This document shows, in pieces, positions 16,791 to 25,425 of a stretch of 39,918 nt of DNA (positions within the stretch are counted from its first letter, which is position 1; every line of letters starts with the position of its first letter). The notes under the pieces are model-generated. The model was not told the origin of the DNA. It saw only the letters and a program-made list of their open reading frames with translations, and did no database searches. The stretch lies in the NCBI RefSeq assembly GCF_029254265.1, contig NZ_JAQWXX010000079.1:1-39918 (forward strand). Reading direction: 5' to 3'. Source of the DNA: Algoriphagus sp. Its GTDB lineage: Bacteria; Bacteroidota; Bacteroidia; Cytophagales; Cyclobacteriaceae. Made by a program: the position numbers and the translations under genes.

Positions 16791-16800
16791 TTAAACAAAA
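16791..16800 (-). promoter_or_regulatory. 10-mer motif copy 4 (inverted), over the start site
   Basis: TTAAACAAAA directly after the -7 element, spanning the predicted transcription start. A dimer or tetramer bound to copies 3 and 4 would block RNA polymerase. Confidence 0.6.
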
Positions 16801-16810
16801 ACCAAAAGCC

Positions 16811-17323
16811 ATGACGACTCTAGAATTTAGCTACTCATTAAACCAGTTATCCAGTACACTGAAACCTTTTGCGTTGAAGTTGACTCGTGATATGGATGAC
16901 GCCAACGATCTGTTACAGGATACTATGGTGAAAGCCTTCACAAATAAAGACAAGTTTACTGAAGGTACTAACCTAAAGGCTTGGCTTTACACTATTATGA
17001 AAAATACCTTTATCACTAATTATCAGCTTATGGTGAGAAGAGGAACATTCGTAGATACTACAGATAACCTTCACTACATCAACTCAAGCGGTTCGTTGGT
17101 AGAGAATGGTGTTTTTGGTAACTTCACTATGGATGATATCAACGAGGCTATCGATAACTTGGATGATGTATATAAGACTCCTTTTATGATGCATTTCAGA
17201 GGTTTCAAATACCATGAGATTGCAGACAAGCTTCAGATTCCTATTGGAACTGTTAAAAATAGAATTCATATTGCTCGTAAGTTTTTGAAAGAAGACCTAA
17301 TGGTTTACAAGCATAATAATTAA
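16811..17323 (+). CDS. RNA polymerase ECF-type sigma factor
   Basis: A 170-residue sigma-70 family protein. Region 2 covers residues ~10-75 (ALKLTRDMDDANDLLQDTMV, then TNLKAWLYTIMKNTFI) and region 4 covers ~115-165 (YHEIADKLQIPIGTVKNRIH as the helix-turn-helix). I place the start at 16811 (MTTLEF). A longer reading from the TTG at 16778 would cross the promoter -7 box. No anti-sigma gene lies nearby; the next gene is crtI, three bases downstream. It is therefore the first gene of the carotenoid operon and may drive other light- or stress-responsive promoters elsewhere (inference). The -7 box of its own promoter is the housekeeping type. Confidence 0.9.
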   Translation: MTTLEFSYSLNQLSSTLKPFALKLTRDMDDANDLLQDTMVKAFTNKDKFTEGTNLKAWLYTIMKNTFITNYQLMVRRGTFVDTTDNLHYINSSGSLVENGVFGNFTMDDINEAIDNLDDVYKTPFMMHFRGFKYHEIADKLQIPIGTVKNRIHIARKFLKEDLMVYKHNN

Positions 17324-17326
17324 TAA

Positions 17327-18808
17327 ATGAGTAAAAAACATGTCGTGGTTATCGGTTCTGGCTTTGCCGGATTATCCGCAGCCACACATCTAGCAGCAAA
17401 TAGTTGTTCAGTCACCCTTCTAGAAAAAAATGAATCCCCAGGTGGAAGAGCTCGTAAGTTCGAACATCAGGGGTTTGTTTTTGATATGGGTCCCAGCTGG
17501 TATTGGATGCCGGATGTCTTCGATACCTATTTCTCCCACTTTGATAAAAAGGTTTCAGATTACTATGACCTCATTCGTTTGGATCCTTCCTATGCGGTTA
17601 TTTATGGGGAAGAAGATACACTGAATATTCCTGCTAATCTGGATGAATTCAAAGCTATGCTTGAAAAAATCGAACCTGGTGCAGGCACTCAGCTCGATAA
17701 ATTTTTAGAACAAGCTAAATATAAATATGAAGTAGGGATTCATGATTTGGTTCAAAAACCGAGTCGTTCCCTTTTTGAATTTACTTCTCCGGGCTTGCTT
17801 GTTGATATGCTTAGAATGGATATTTTCCAATCCATGTCAAAGCATGTTCGGAAGTTCTTTAAATCGGATAAAATCATCCGATTGATGGAATTTCCTGTTC
17901 TTTTCTTGGGTGAAACTGCAGACAATATTCCAGCACTTTATAGTTTGATGAATTATGCCGACATCGCACTGGGTACTTGGTATCCAAAAGGAGGAATGCA
18001 TGAGATCATCAAAGGAATGGTCAAACTTGCCGAAGAAAAAGGAGTAAAAATCAGATACAATGCAGAGGTGGAGGAAATCGAAATCCTTAATGGCGTTGCT
18101 CATACGGTTCGGTTGAAATCCGGCGAACGGATCAAAGCTGACATCGTAGTAGCTGGAGCAGACTACCATCACGTTGACAAACATCTGGTCAATCCAAAAT
18201 ATAGCAATTACTCTGAGGAGTATTGGGATAAGCGTGTGATGGCTCCATCCAGTTTGCTATTCTACCTTGGAGTGAATAAGCGATTGAAGAACCTTCGCCA
18301 TCATAATTTATTCTTTGATGAGCCATTAGGACCGCATGCAGATGCAATTTATAAGAATCCACGCTGGCCAGAGAAGCCATTATTTTATGCTTCTGTTCCT
18401 TCTATTACAGATCCGACTGTTGCGCCTGAGGGAATGGAAAATCTATTCTTGCTGATTCCGCTTGCGCCGGATTTGGAGGATTCGGAAGAAATGCGCGAGA
18501 AGTATTTTGATATTATCATGGAGCGATTGGAGCGAATTTCAGGTCAAGAGATCCGTTCGCATGTGGTTTATAAAAGATCCTATGCTCATAGTGATTTCAA
18601 ATCTGACTATCATGCCTTCAAAGGGAATGCATATGGTTTGGCAAATACACTGACCCAGACAGCTATATTGAAACCTTCCTTAAAGAACAAAAAAGTAAAA
18701 AACCTCTACTACACAGGACAGCTTACCGTACCCGGTCCAGGGGTTCCTCCATCACTGATTTCGGGATATGTGGTAGCCAAAGAGGTGCTTAAAGAAAACA
18801 ATTCGTAA
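17327..18808 (+). CDS. crtI: Phytoene desaturase CrtI
   Basis: A 493-residue FAD-dependent desaturase that converts phytoene to lycopene. The N-terminal dinucleotide fold VVVIGSGFAGLSAATHLA is followed by LEKNESPGGRARKF and FDMGPSWYWMPDVF. The C-terminal signature reads YYTGQLTVPGPGVPPSLISG, typical of bacterial CrtI. Length is normal. It is the only carotenoid desaturase in the window, so a separate CrtD-type 3',4'-desaturase, if needed, must lie elsewhere. It follows the sigma gene by three bases and precedes crtB by 21. Confidence 0.95.
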   Translation: MSKKHVVVIGSGFAGLSAATHLAANSCSVTLLEKNESPGGRARKFEHQGFVFDMGPSWYWMPDVFDTYFSHFDKKVSDYYDLIRLDPSYAVIYGEEDTLNIPANLDEFKAMLEKIEPGAGTQLDKFLEQAKYKYEVGIHDLVQKPSRSLFEFTSPGLLVDMLRMDIFQSMSKHVRKFFKSDKIIRLMEFPVLFLGETADNIPALYSLMNYADIALGTWYPKGGMHEIIKGMVKLAEEKGVKIRYNAEVEEIEILNGVAHTVRLKSGERIKADIVVAGADYHHVDKHLVNPKYSNYSEEYWDKRVMAPSSLLFYLGVNKRLKNLRHHNLFFDEPLGPHADAIYKNPRWPEKPLFYASVPSITDPTVAPEGMENLFLLIPLAPDLEDSEEMREKYFDIIMERLERISGQEIRSHVVYKRSYAHSDFKSDYHAFKGNAYGLANTLTQTAILKPSLKNKKVKNLYYTGQLTVPGPGVPPSLISGYVVAKEVLKENNS

Positions 18809-18829
18809 ATAAAAAGGTACCTTCAGTAT

Positions 18830-19672
18830 ATGAATGCGATTGAGCTTTTTGATCAGACCACTCTGGAGTGCAGTAGATTGATCACCCAGCGGTATAGCAC
18901 CAGCTTTACTTTGGGGATTAAAACACTGGACAAGAAGTTTCATCTTCCCATCTATGCAATCTATGGTTTTGTCCGTTATGCGGACGAGATTGTGGATACT
19001 TTTCATGATCAAGATAAAGCTGGTCTTTTGGCCAGATTCAAAAAAGATACATATGAGGCGATCGAGACCAAGCTTTCTTTGAATCCCGTACTTCATGCCT
19101 TTCAGCTGATCGTCAACAAATACCGAATTGATTTGGATTTGATTGAGGCTTTTTTGCATAGCATGGAGATGGACCTCGACTATCAGCTCTACAATGACAG
19201 TAAGTATCAAGAATATATCTATGGTTCTGCTGAGGTAGTTGGATTGATGTGCTTGAAAGTTTTTGTGGAAGGTGATCAGAAGATGTACGATCAGCTAAAA
19301 AGCCCCGCTTGTAAGTTGGGTGCCGCTTTTCAAAAAGTGAATTTTCTGAGAGACATAAAAAGCGATTACGAGGAAAGAGGTAGAGTTTATTTCCCTGGGG
19401 TTGATTTTAATCAATTTGATAAATCAGCGAAAAGCCTTATCGAGGAAGATATTCAGAAGGATTTCAATGATTCGTTGGTAGGAATTGCAGCATTGCCGGC
19501 TGGAGCAAAACTTGGTGTAAAAGTCGCATACCTGTATTATCAAAAACTGTTTGATAAAATCAAAAGCCTCCCACCTGAAACAATAACTCAGGAGCGAATT
19601 CGAATCCCAAACTCAAAAAAAATCACCTTGCTTCTAGGAACCTATTTTGGCAATAAATTGGGAATCAGCTAA
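18830..19672 (+). CDS. crtB: Phytoene synthase CrtB
   Basis: A 280-residue head-to-head prenyl synthase that condenses two GGPP molecules into phytoene. The first aspartate motif is D52-EIV-D56 (YADEIVDTF) and the second D175-IKS-D179 (NFLRDIKSDYEERGRVYFP); both bind diphosphate through Mg2+. GGPP synthase (crtE) is not in the window. The gene follows crtI closely and is followed two bases later by the lycopene cyclase. Confidence 0.95.
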   Translation: MNAIELFDQTTLECSRLITQRYSTSFTLGIKTLDKKFHLPIYAIYGFVRYADEIVDTFHDQDKAGLLARFKKDTYEAIETKLSLNPVLHAFQLIVNKYRIDLDLIEAFLHSMEMDLDYQLYNDSKYQEYIYGSAEVVGLMCLKVFVEGDQKMYDQLKSPACKLGAAFQKVNFLRDIKSDYEERGRVYFPGVDFNQFDKSAKSLIEEDIQKDFNDSLVGIAALPAGAKLGVKVAYLYYQKLFDKIKSLPPETITQERIRIPNSKKITLLLGTYFGNKLGIS

Positions 19673-19674
19673 GC

Positions 19675-20385
19675 ATGGAAAAGTTTCTCTATTTATCTCT
19701 GAACCTATTTGCTATTTCATACCCTTTGGCGCGATCATTTGAGTCTAGGGTAAAATACTCCAAGCAATGGTACGCCCTCTTCCCTGCAATCCTTATCACT
19801 GGGGTCATATTTCTAATTTGGGATCATTACTTCACGCTTTGGGGTGTTTGGGAATTTAATCCGAGGTATAATCTAGGCTACTCGCTTTTTGGGCTGCCTT
19901 TAGAGGAATGGCTGTTTTTTTTTACGGTGCCTTATGCCTGTATATTTATCTACGAGGTATTGATTTACTTTTTTCCTAAAGACATATTCAAGCCTGCAGG
20001 TAAACCCCTTGTCTTCATCTTAGTCCCATTTCTAATTGGTTTTGGATTTTTGCATTTGGACAAAATGTACACTTCGGTAAATGCTTTTTTTGCAGCAGCT
20101 GTGCTGATCCTTCATTTTGTAATCTTTGGAGACAAATATTTAGGAAGATTCATATTTGCATACCTAGTGGTTCTTATTCCATTTTTCCTTTGCAATGGAA
20201 TCCTGACCGGTGGAATGACAGACGAACCGGTGGTAATTTATAACAATTCTGAAAATTTGGGAATCCGGATTTGGACAGTTCCTATTGAAGACACGGTATA
20301 TAACCTTTCGCTTTTACTGTTGAATATCAGTATATTCGAATTCATTCGAAGCCGGAAAACATTTCTTTCATCCAAAAGTTTATAG
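19675..20385 (+). CDS. crtYcd: Lycopene beta-cyclase, fused CrtYcd type
   Basis: A 236-residue membrane protein with about seven hydrophobic segments. It is built as two similar halves that correspond to CrtYc and CrtYd, the heterodimeric cyclase of actinobacteria. The first half has PLEEWLFFFTVPYACIFIYE near residues 73-92, and the second has VPIEDTVYNLSLLLLNISIF near 200-219. Both carry the P-x-E-[ED] signature of the family. Such fusions are known in Algoriphagus-like bacteria and in fungi and archaea. It should form one or both beta rings on lycopene. The next gene starts three bases after its stop. Confidence 0.9.
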   Translation: MEKFLYLSLNLFAISYPLARSFESRVKYSKQWYALFPAILITGVIFLIWDHYFTLWGVWEFNPRYNLGYSLFGLPLEEWLFFFTVPYACIFIYEVLIYFFPKDIFKPAGKPLVFILVPFLIGFGFLHLDKMYTSVNAFFAAAVLILHFVIFGDKYLGRFIFAYLVVLIPFFLCNGILTGGMTDEPVVIYNNSENLGIRIWTVPIEDTVYNLSLLLLNISIFEFIRSRKTFLSSKSL

Positions 20386-20388
20386 GCT

Positions 20389-21234
20389 ATGAAAAACCTT
20401 CAAGTATCAATTGATGATCATTCTGGATTCTGCTTTGGAGTAGTATATGCTATAGAAATGGCAGAGGAGATTCTTGATGAGCAGGGCTACCTTTATTGTT
20501 TGGGAGATATTGTTCACAATGATGAAGAGGTCAGTCGCTTGACTCGAAAAGGTTTAAGAATCATTGATCATACTGAGCTTCATGAATTGAAGAACGAGCG
20601 GGTTTTAATCCGTGCACATGGTGAACCGCCTTCCACCTATGAGCTATCTATAAAAAACAATCTTACGCTAATCGATGCCAGTTGCCCTGTAGTTTTGAAG
20701 CTTCAAAACAGGATCAAAAACTCCTTTGACAAGGATGAAACGATCTACATTTATGGCAAGCACGGGCATGCAGAGGTTATCGGTCTATTAGGTCAGACTA
20801 GTAACAAGGCCGTTGTATTTCAGGATATTTCAGAGCTTGACCTGCCAAGCCTTCCAAAAAATATTACCCTATACAGCCAGACCACCAAGAGCACAGATAA
20901 ATTCTATGAGATCAATGAGATACTCAGACAAAACGGGATCACTGTAAATACCAATGACACCATCTGTCGACAAGTATCCAACCGAGACAAGGAGCTAAGA
21001 GCTTTTGCAGAGAAATTTGATAAAATCATATTTGTCAGTGGCACCAAGTCCTCGAATGGAAAAGTGCTCTACAATGTCTGCAAAGAGAAAAATGAAAACA
21101 CCTATTTTGTATCAAATGCTGATCAAATTGAAGACGCTTGGTTTGAGCAGAATGATAAAGTAGGAATCTGCGGGGCAACATCTACACCGATGTGGCTTAT
21201 GGAGCAAGTAAAGGAGCGAATCCTTACTTTCTAA
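20389..21234 (+). CDS. ispH: 4-hydroxy-3-methylbut-2-enyl diphosphate reductase IspH (LytB)
   Basis: A 281-residue iron-sulfur enzyme, the last step of the MEP pathway, giving IPP and DMAPP. The three cluster cysteines are C15 (SGFCFGV), C99 (DASCPVV) and C193 (DTICRQV). Substrate histidines are H43, H77 and H127, and the catalytic glutamate is E129 (HGHAEVIG). The C-terminal VSGTKSSNGKVLYNVC and GATSTPMWL also fit. Its place between cyclase and ketolase ties precursor supply to pigment output, since it shares their transcript. Whether it is the only ispH in the genome cannot be told. Confidence 0.95.
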   Translation: MKNLQVSIDDHSGFCFGVVYAIEMAEEILDEQGYLYCLGDIVHNDEEVSRLTRKGLRIIDHTELHELKNERVLIRAHGEPPSTYELSIKNNLTLIDASCPVVLKLQNRIKNSFDKDETIYIYGKHGHAEVIGLLGQTSNKAVVFQDISELDLPSLPKNITLYSQTTKSTDKFYEINEILRQNGITVNTNDTICRQVSNRDKELRAFAEKFDKIIFVSGTKSSNGKVLYNVCKEKNENTYFVSNADQIEDAWFEQNDKVGICGATSTPMWLMEQVKERILTF

Positions 21235-21257
21235 GAAAACATTCCGAACTTACATTC

Positions 21258-21962
21258 ATGAATTCGGCAGTATCAAAATCTTCCATCGATCCGAAGGGAA
21301 TCCTTATTGCGATTACGATCATTGTGATCTGGTCAATATCACTTTTCCTGCTTCTTCAAATGGAGGTTTCCTGGAAAAATCCGCTGGTTTATTTAGGGGT
21401 TTTACTTCAAACACATTTCTATACCGGATTATTTATCACTGCCCATGACGCCATGCATGGCTTGGTCTCCTCTAATAAAAAGGTCAATCATGCCCTTGGA
21501 TGGTTTTCTGCAATCCTATTTTCCTATAATTTTTACTGGAAGCTTTTTCCCAAACATCATGAACACCATCGCTACGTAGCGACGGATAAGGATCCCGATT
21601 ACCATTCTTCAGATAATTTCTTAGTCTGGTATTTTAGCTTTGTCAAGCAATATGTTACGATTTGGCAGATCTTATTGATGGCTGTGACATTCAATATTTT
21701 GAAGCTTTTCATTCCTACGGAAAACTTGATTCTTTTCTGGATGCTTCCAGCTGTGCTTTCCACACTTCAATTATTCTACTTTGGAACTTATCTTCCGCAT
21801 AAAGGGGAAAGCGATAATTCACATCACTCGAGAAGCCAACCTAAAAACCATCTTTGGGCTTTTATTTCCTGTTATTTTTTTGGGTATCACTATGAGCATC
21901 ATGACTCGCCAGGCACTCCTTGGTGGAGACTTTGGCGTGAAAAAGAGAAACAAACGGCATAA
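21258..21962 (+). CDS. crtW: Beta-carotene ketolase CrtW (fatty-acid desaturase superfamily)
   Basis: A 234-residue membrane di-iron oxygenase that introduces the 4-keto group on the beta ring. Histidine clusters are HDAMH, HHEHHRYVATDKDPDYH and HYEHHDSPGTPWWRL, the last with the tryptophan-rich tail typical of CrtW. I take the ATG at 21258; the upstream ATG at 21192 lies inside ispH and adds an unlikely N-terminus. It is the last gene of the pigment operon by strand and spacing, with 81 bases to the TonB receptor. Confidence 0.9.
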   Translation: MNSAVSKSSIDPKGILIAITIIVIWSISLFLLLQMEVSWKNPLVYLGVLLQTHFYTGLFITAHDAMHGLVSSNKKVNHALGWFSAILFSYNFYWKLFPKHHEHHRYVATDKDPDYHSSDNFLVWYFSFVKQYVTIWQILLMAVTFNILKLFIPTENLILFWMLPAVLSTLQLFYFGTYLPHKGESDNSHHSRSQPKNHLWAFISCYFFGYHYEHHDSPGTPWWRLWREKEKQTA

Positions 21963-22043
21963 TTCCGTTGATTTTTGTCAATATCTACTAAATCTGGAAA
22001 CCTTTTAAGTCATAATTGTTTTTCTAGGTATCAATTATTCAAT

Positions 22044-24446
22044 ATGAGAAAACAACTACTTACTCTATTTCTGGCACTTTTTTCAATTCAGGCATTTTCC
22101 CAAGGAATTATTAGCGGTAGAATTTTTAATCCGGTAAACAATGAGCCCGTGCCATTCGCAAATGTTTTGGTATTGGAAACTGAGTTTGGTGCAATTTCCA
22201 ATGAAGATGGATTTTATGAAATAAAGAATGTCCCGCCGGGATTATATAATGTTCGGGCAAGCTTTGTGGGGTATAAGACAGCTACAGCTTACGAAGTGCA
22301 AGTGACCTTGGCTCGTCCGGTACAATTGGATTTTGAACTGCAAGAAGACGCCTCGGAACTTAGTGAGGTGGTCGTAAGCTCAGAGTTTTCAAGGTCGGAG
22401 GAGACTCCTCTATCAGTGAGAAAATTGAATTCAAATGAAATCGAACGCTATCCAGGGGGAAACAGAGACATCTCAAGAGTTATTCAATCCTTGCCGGGGG
22501 TAGCAAGTACTGCAAGTTTTAGAAATGACATCATCATTCGAGGTGGAGCACCAAACGAAAACAAGTTTTTCGTGGATGAAATTGAGGTACCTGTCATCAA
22601 TCACTTCGCAACACAGGGTTCCTCTGGAGGACCGGTTGGAATTCTCAATGTTAATCTCATCAAAAATGTGGATTTGATTGCGGGTGGTTTTCCCGCAAAT
22701 CGAATGGATGCAATGAGTTCATTCTTCGAGTTTACCTTGAAAGAAGGCCGTCGGGATAAAATGGCCACTCAGTTGACACTCGGCGCATCGGAACTCACGC
22801 TCTCCAATGAGGGTCCAATTGGTGAAAAAACCACCTATTTAGTATCTGCAAGACGTTCCTATTTACAGGGACTTTTCAGATTAATCGGCTTGCCTTTCCT
22901 TCCTACTTTCAATGATTTTCAGGTGAAAACCACTACCAAGCTTAATGATAAAACAGAATTGACATTTATCGGAGTAGGTGCAATTGACAATTTTGTCTTA
23001 AATCAGGATGTACCCGATGAGGAGACAGCCGATGAGCGGGCAGATAGACTTTATTTACTGGATGTCCTTCCTATTCAAAGCCAATGGAATTATGCCACAG
23101 GATTAAAGCTTAAACGGTTTCGCGAAAATGGTTATTGGACATTTATTCTGAGTAGGAATATGCTCAATAATGAGTCCTATAAATATGCCGGAAATGACGA
23201 AAGCAGCGAGGATAACCTACTCTTTAGATATGTTTCTCAAGAATCTGAAAATAAATTCAGGGCTGAAAATAGCATTTTTGGAAAAGGATATACACTCAAG
23301 TACGGCGTAAACTATCAATATTCGAGGTATTTTATCAACAACTTTGACCGGTCTACCTTGGCAGCTTCCGGTCAGATCATTGACATAGAGTCAACCTCTA
23401 ATTTCAACCAATATGGAGCCTTCATTTCAGGTTCAAAGAATTTTAGCAATGACAGGTTATTAGTCACAGGTGGAATACGAATGGATGGTGCTGATTTTGC
23501 AGAAACAGCTTCCAATCCTCTGAATCAAATCAGCCCACGGGTATCTTTTTCTTACCAGTTAAAACCTAATCTTTACGCCACAGCAAATGCTGGAATCTAT
23601 TATCAGAAGCCGGCCTATACGGTTCTTGGGTTCCAGGATAATGATGGAGTGCTTGTAAATGAGGAAAACGATGTGCGTTTCATCCGAAATTCTCAATTAA
23701 TCGCTGGGATTGAACTCTTGGTTCCAGAGAAAAACCGAAGATTTACCGCAGAGGCATTTTACAAGCGATACAGCAATTACCCTTCTTCAATCCGGAACGG
23801 CATTGCTTTGGCAAACTTAGGAGCTGATTTTGGGGTCATCGGAAATGAGCCTGTTGAATCAAATGCTGAAGGGAAAGCCTATGGGATTGAGTTTTTGGCA
23901 CAGCAGCGACTCTTTAATAATTTTTATGGTATAGCTGCTTTGACTCTGGTAAGAAGTGAATTCACCAATCCGAATACCGAGGGATTTGTCCCTTCTTCTT
24001 GGGATAATCGATTTATAGTCAGCTTGACAGCCGGTAAGCGATTTGGAAAAAACTGGGAAATTGGAGCTAGATGGAGATTTCTCGGTGGTACGCCATATAC
24101 TCCATTCGATGTCGAAGAATCTTCCTTGATCAGTAACTGGGATTTGAGAGGTCAGCCAATCTTGGATTTTACCCAAATCAATGCCATTAGATTGCCGGCA
24201 TTTCATCAGCTAGATTTGCGGATCGACAAGAAATATTTCTTCGAGAACTGGAATTTAAACTGGTATGTGGATATTCAGAATGCATACAACTTCCAAGCGG
24301 AGCAAGCACCATTGCTGGTGCCTGTAAGGGATGATGCAGGAAATATTTTGGTGGATACTAATGATCCGAGCAGATATCAATTGCGTTTTTTACAGAATAC
24401 CGCAGGGACACTATTGCCAACAGTTGGGATTATTGTTGAATTCTAG
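22044..24446 (+). CDS. TonB-dependent receptor with carboxypeptidase-like N-terminal domain
   Basis: An 800-residue outer-membrane receptor. The start at 22044 gives the signal peptide MRKQLLTLFLALFSIQAFSQ; the reading from 21975 adds 23 polar residues before it and is unlikely. Residues ~22-110 form a CarboxypepD_reg-like domain (GRIFNPVNNEPVPFANVLVL...GFYEIKNVPPGLYNVRASFV). The plug follows at ~115-240 (LSVRKLNSNEIERYPGGNRD, then IIIRGGAPNENKFFVDEIEV). The rest is the beta-barrel ending GTLLPTVGIIVEF, with a C-terminal aromatic residue. No SusD partner lies next to it, so the substrate is unknown. Its last four bases overlap the end of the convergent gene. Confidence 0.92.
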   Translation: MRKQLLTLFLALFSIQAFSQGIISGRIFNPVNNEPVPFANVLVLETEFGAISNEDGFYEIKNVPPGLYNVRASFVGYKTATAYEVQVTLARPVQLDFELQEDASELSEVVVSSEFSRSEETPLSVRKLNSNEIERYPGGNRDISRVIQSLPGVASTASFRNDIIIRGGAPNENKFFVDEIEVPVINHFATQGSSGGPVGILNVNLIKNVDLIAGGFPANRMDAMSSFFEFTLKEGRRDKMATQLTLGASELTLSNEGPIGEKTTYLVSARRSYLQGLFRLIGLPFLPTFNDFQVKTTTKLNDKTELTFIGVGAIDNFVLNQDVPDEETADERADRLYLLDVLPIQSQWNYATGLKLKRFRENGYWTFILSRNMLNNESYKYAGNDESSEDNLLFRYVSQESENKFRAENSIFGKGYTLKYGVNYQYSRYFINNFDRSTLAASGQIIDIESTSNFNQYGAFISGSKNFSNDRLLVTGGIRMDGADFAETASNPLNQISPRVSFSYQLKPNLYATANAGIYYQKPAYTVLGFQDNDGVLVNEENDVRFIRNSQLIAGIELLVPEKNRRFTAEAFYKRYSNYPSSIRNGIALANLGADFGVIGNEPVESNAEGKAYGIEFLAQQRLFNNFYGIAALTLVRSEFTNPNTEGFVPSSWDNRFIVSLTAGKRFGKNWEIGARWRFLGGTPYTPFDVEESSLISNWDLRGQPILDFTQINAIRLPAFHQLDLRIDKKYFFENWNLNWYVDIQNAYNFQAEQAPLLVPVRDDAGNILVDTNDPSRYQLRFLQNTAGTLLPTVGIIVEF

Positions 24447-24901
24447 ATCTTTTCTAGTTCTGAAAGAAGCTTAATAATTCGTTCCGTTTTTCCGGCAATA
24501 GAGCTTGTTCCATAAATGTATTCTACCCATTTCTTTTGATCTTCTTTAGAAAGATTTTGAAAAAGTTGATACTTTCCCGGATCATCCTTAAGACAGTCAA
24601 TCAATTCTTGAGGAGCTTCTGATGGGATTTCGTCACGAAGTAATTTCAAATGGACTCGATCACCGGCTTCTTTCTTGATTATCGCTCTGATAGACTTAGC
24701 TACCGGGATGAAAAGGGAGCCATCTCCCATTGGCATCAGATGTTTTCCTTCGAAAGTGAAAGAGTCTATTGATCCGGATACTTTTAGCATCCCAAATGCT
24801 TTCCCGGAAGGGAAAATAGAGATTGGGAGTTTGATAAAAGTCCAACCGCCCTTGCCAGGAAACCTTTCCATAAAAAACTCACCCGATACGATCTGTTCCA
24901 T
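24443..24901 (-). CDS. YdeI/DUF1905-like protein
   Basis: A 152-residue cytosolic protein. Residues ~5-85 fit DUF1905 (RFPGKGGWTFIKLPISIF, then HLMPMGDGSLFIPVAKSIR), and the C-terminal ~60 residues fit the YdeI/OmpD-associated helical region (PQELIDCLKDDPGKYQLFQN, then EYIYGTSSIAGKTERI). No enzymatic role is established for the family. Its ATG directly follows the T-run of the terminator of the upstream gene, so it has almost no room for its own promoter. It converges with the TonB receptor with a 4-base overlap. Confidence 0.8.
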   Translation of the reverse strand: MEQIVSGEFFMERFPGKGGWTFIKLPISIFPSGKAFGMLKVSGSIDSFTFEGKHLMPMGDGSLFIPVAKSIRAIIKKEAGDRVHLKLLRDEIPSEAPQELIDCLKDDPGKYQLFQNLSKEDQKKWVEYIYGTSSIAGKTERIIKLLSELEKI

Positions 24902-24933
24902 AAAAAAAGCCGACTAATCTAGACTAGTCGGCT
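24901..24933 (-). terminator. Intrinsic terminator after the small outer-membrane protein
   Basis: On the minus strand a 9-bp perfect stem (AGCCGACTA/TAGTCGGCT, 24908-24933, 8-base loop) is followed by a run of seven T (24908-24902). It ends immediately at the ATG of the YdeI-like gene at 24901. Confidence 0.85.
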
Positions 24934-24957
24934 CCAAGTTATGGATTAATAGATTAT

Positions 24958-25401
24958 TTAATTTAATCTCCAACGCACATTTAGGCCAAATCCTGCTCGA
25001 AATTCCGTCTCCTCGACCAAGAATAAATAGGGTCTGAAGTCCAATCCAATCGTGATGGGAACATCTGCAAATGCATACTCAGCACCTACTTCACCGGCAG
25101 CCCCAAAGCGGAAGTCGTCGCCAAGATATAGCGCAGGACCAAATCCCGCATACCATTGCAAATCGGTATCAGGAATATCATCATAGATTGGATTCCAAAG
25201 TGCATCGATTCCCAATCCATTTCCTCCAAAACTGACATCAGCGTGAATTCTGCTGAAATCACCCAATGCAAAAACCCCGTCTATGGCGACATTATTGCCA
25301 TAAAAATCTCCAAATCGTATACCGATTTCCTGTGCCTTTAGATCAAAAGTACCTGCCACAAAGAGGAGAATGACAATTGAAAGAATCTTTAAATGTTTCA
25401 T
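24958..25401 (-). CDS. Small outer-membrane or secreted beta-barrel protein
   Basis: A 147-residue protein with a signal peptide (MKHLKILSIVILLFVAG...LKAQ, cleavage after about residue 23). The mature part alternates short aromatic and polar strands (GIRFGDFYGNNVAIDGVFAL, then GFGPALYLGDDFRFGAAGEV) and ends LNVRWRLN with the final aromatic/Arg strand. That is the look of an 8-stranded barrel. I cannot place it in a precise family. It stands alone, with a terminator 24 bases downstream and the aquaporin remnant upstream. Confidence 0.75.
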   Translation of the reverse strand: MKHLKILSIVILLFVAGTFDLKAQEIGIRFGDFYGNNVAIDGVFALGDFSRIHADVSFGGNGLGIDALWNPIYDDIPDTDLQWYAGFGPALYLGDDFRFGAAGEVGAEYAFADVPITIGLDFRPYLFLVEETEFRAGFGLNVRWRLN

Positions 25402-25425
25402 AAATTAATTTTTGTTTGCCCAAAT

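Noticed and set aside
16778..16810. Upstream TTG start for the sigma factor
   Set aside because: It would place coding sequence over the -7 box and predicted transcription start. The ATG at 16811 fits region 2 of the family.
21192..21257. Longer N-terminus for CrtW
   Set aside because: The extra 22 residues overlap the end of ispH and do not resemble CrtW; the ATG at 21258 gives the normal length.
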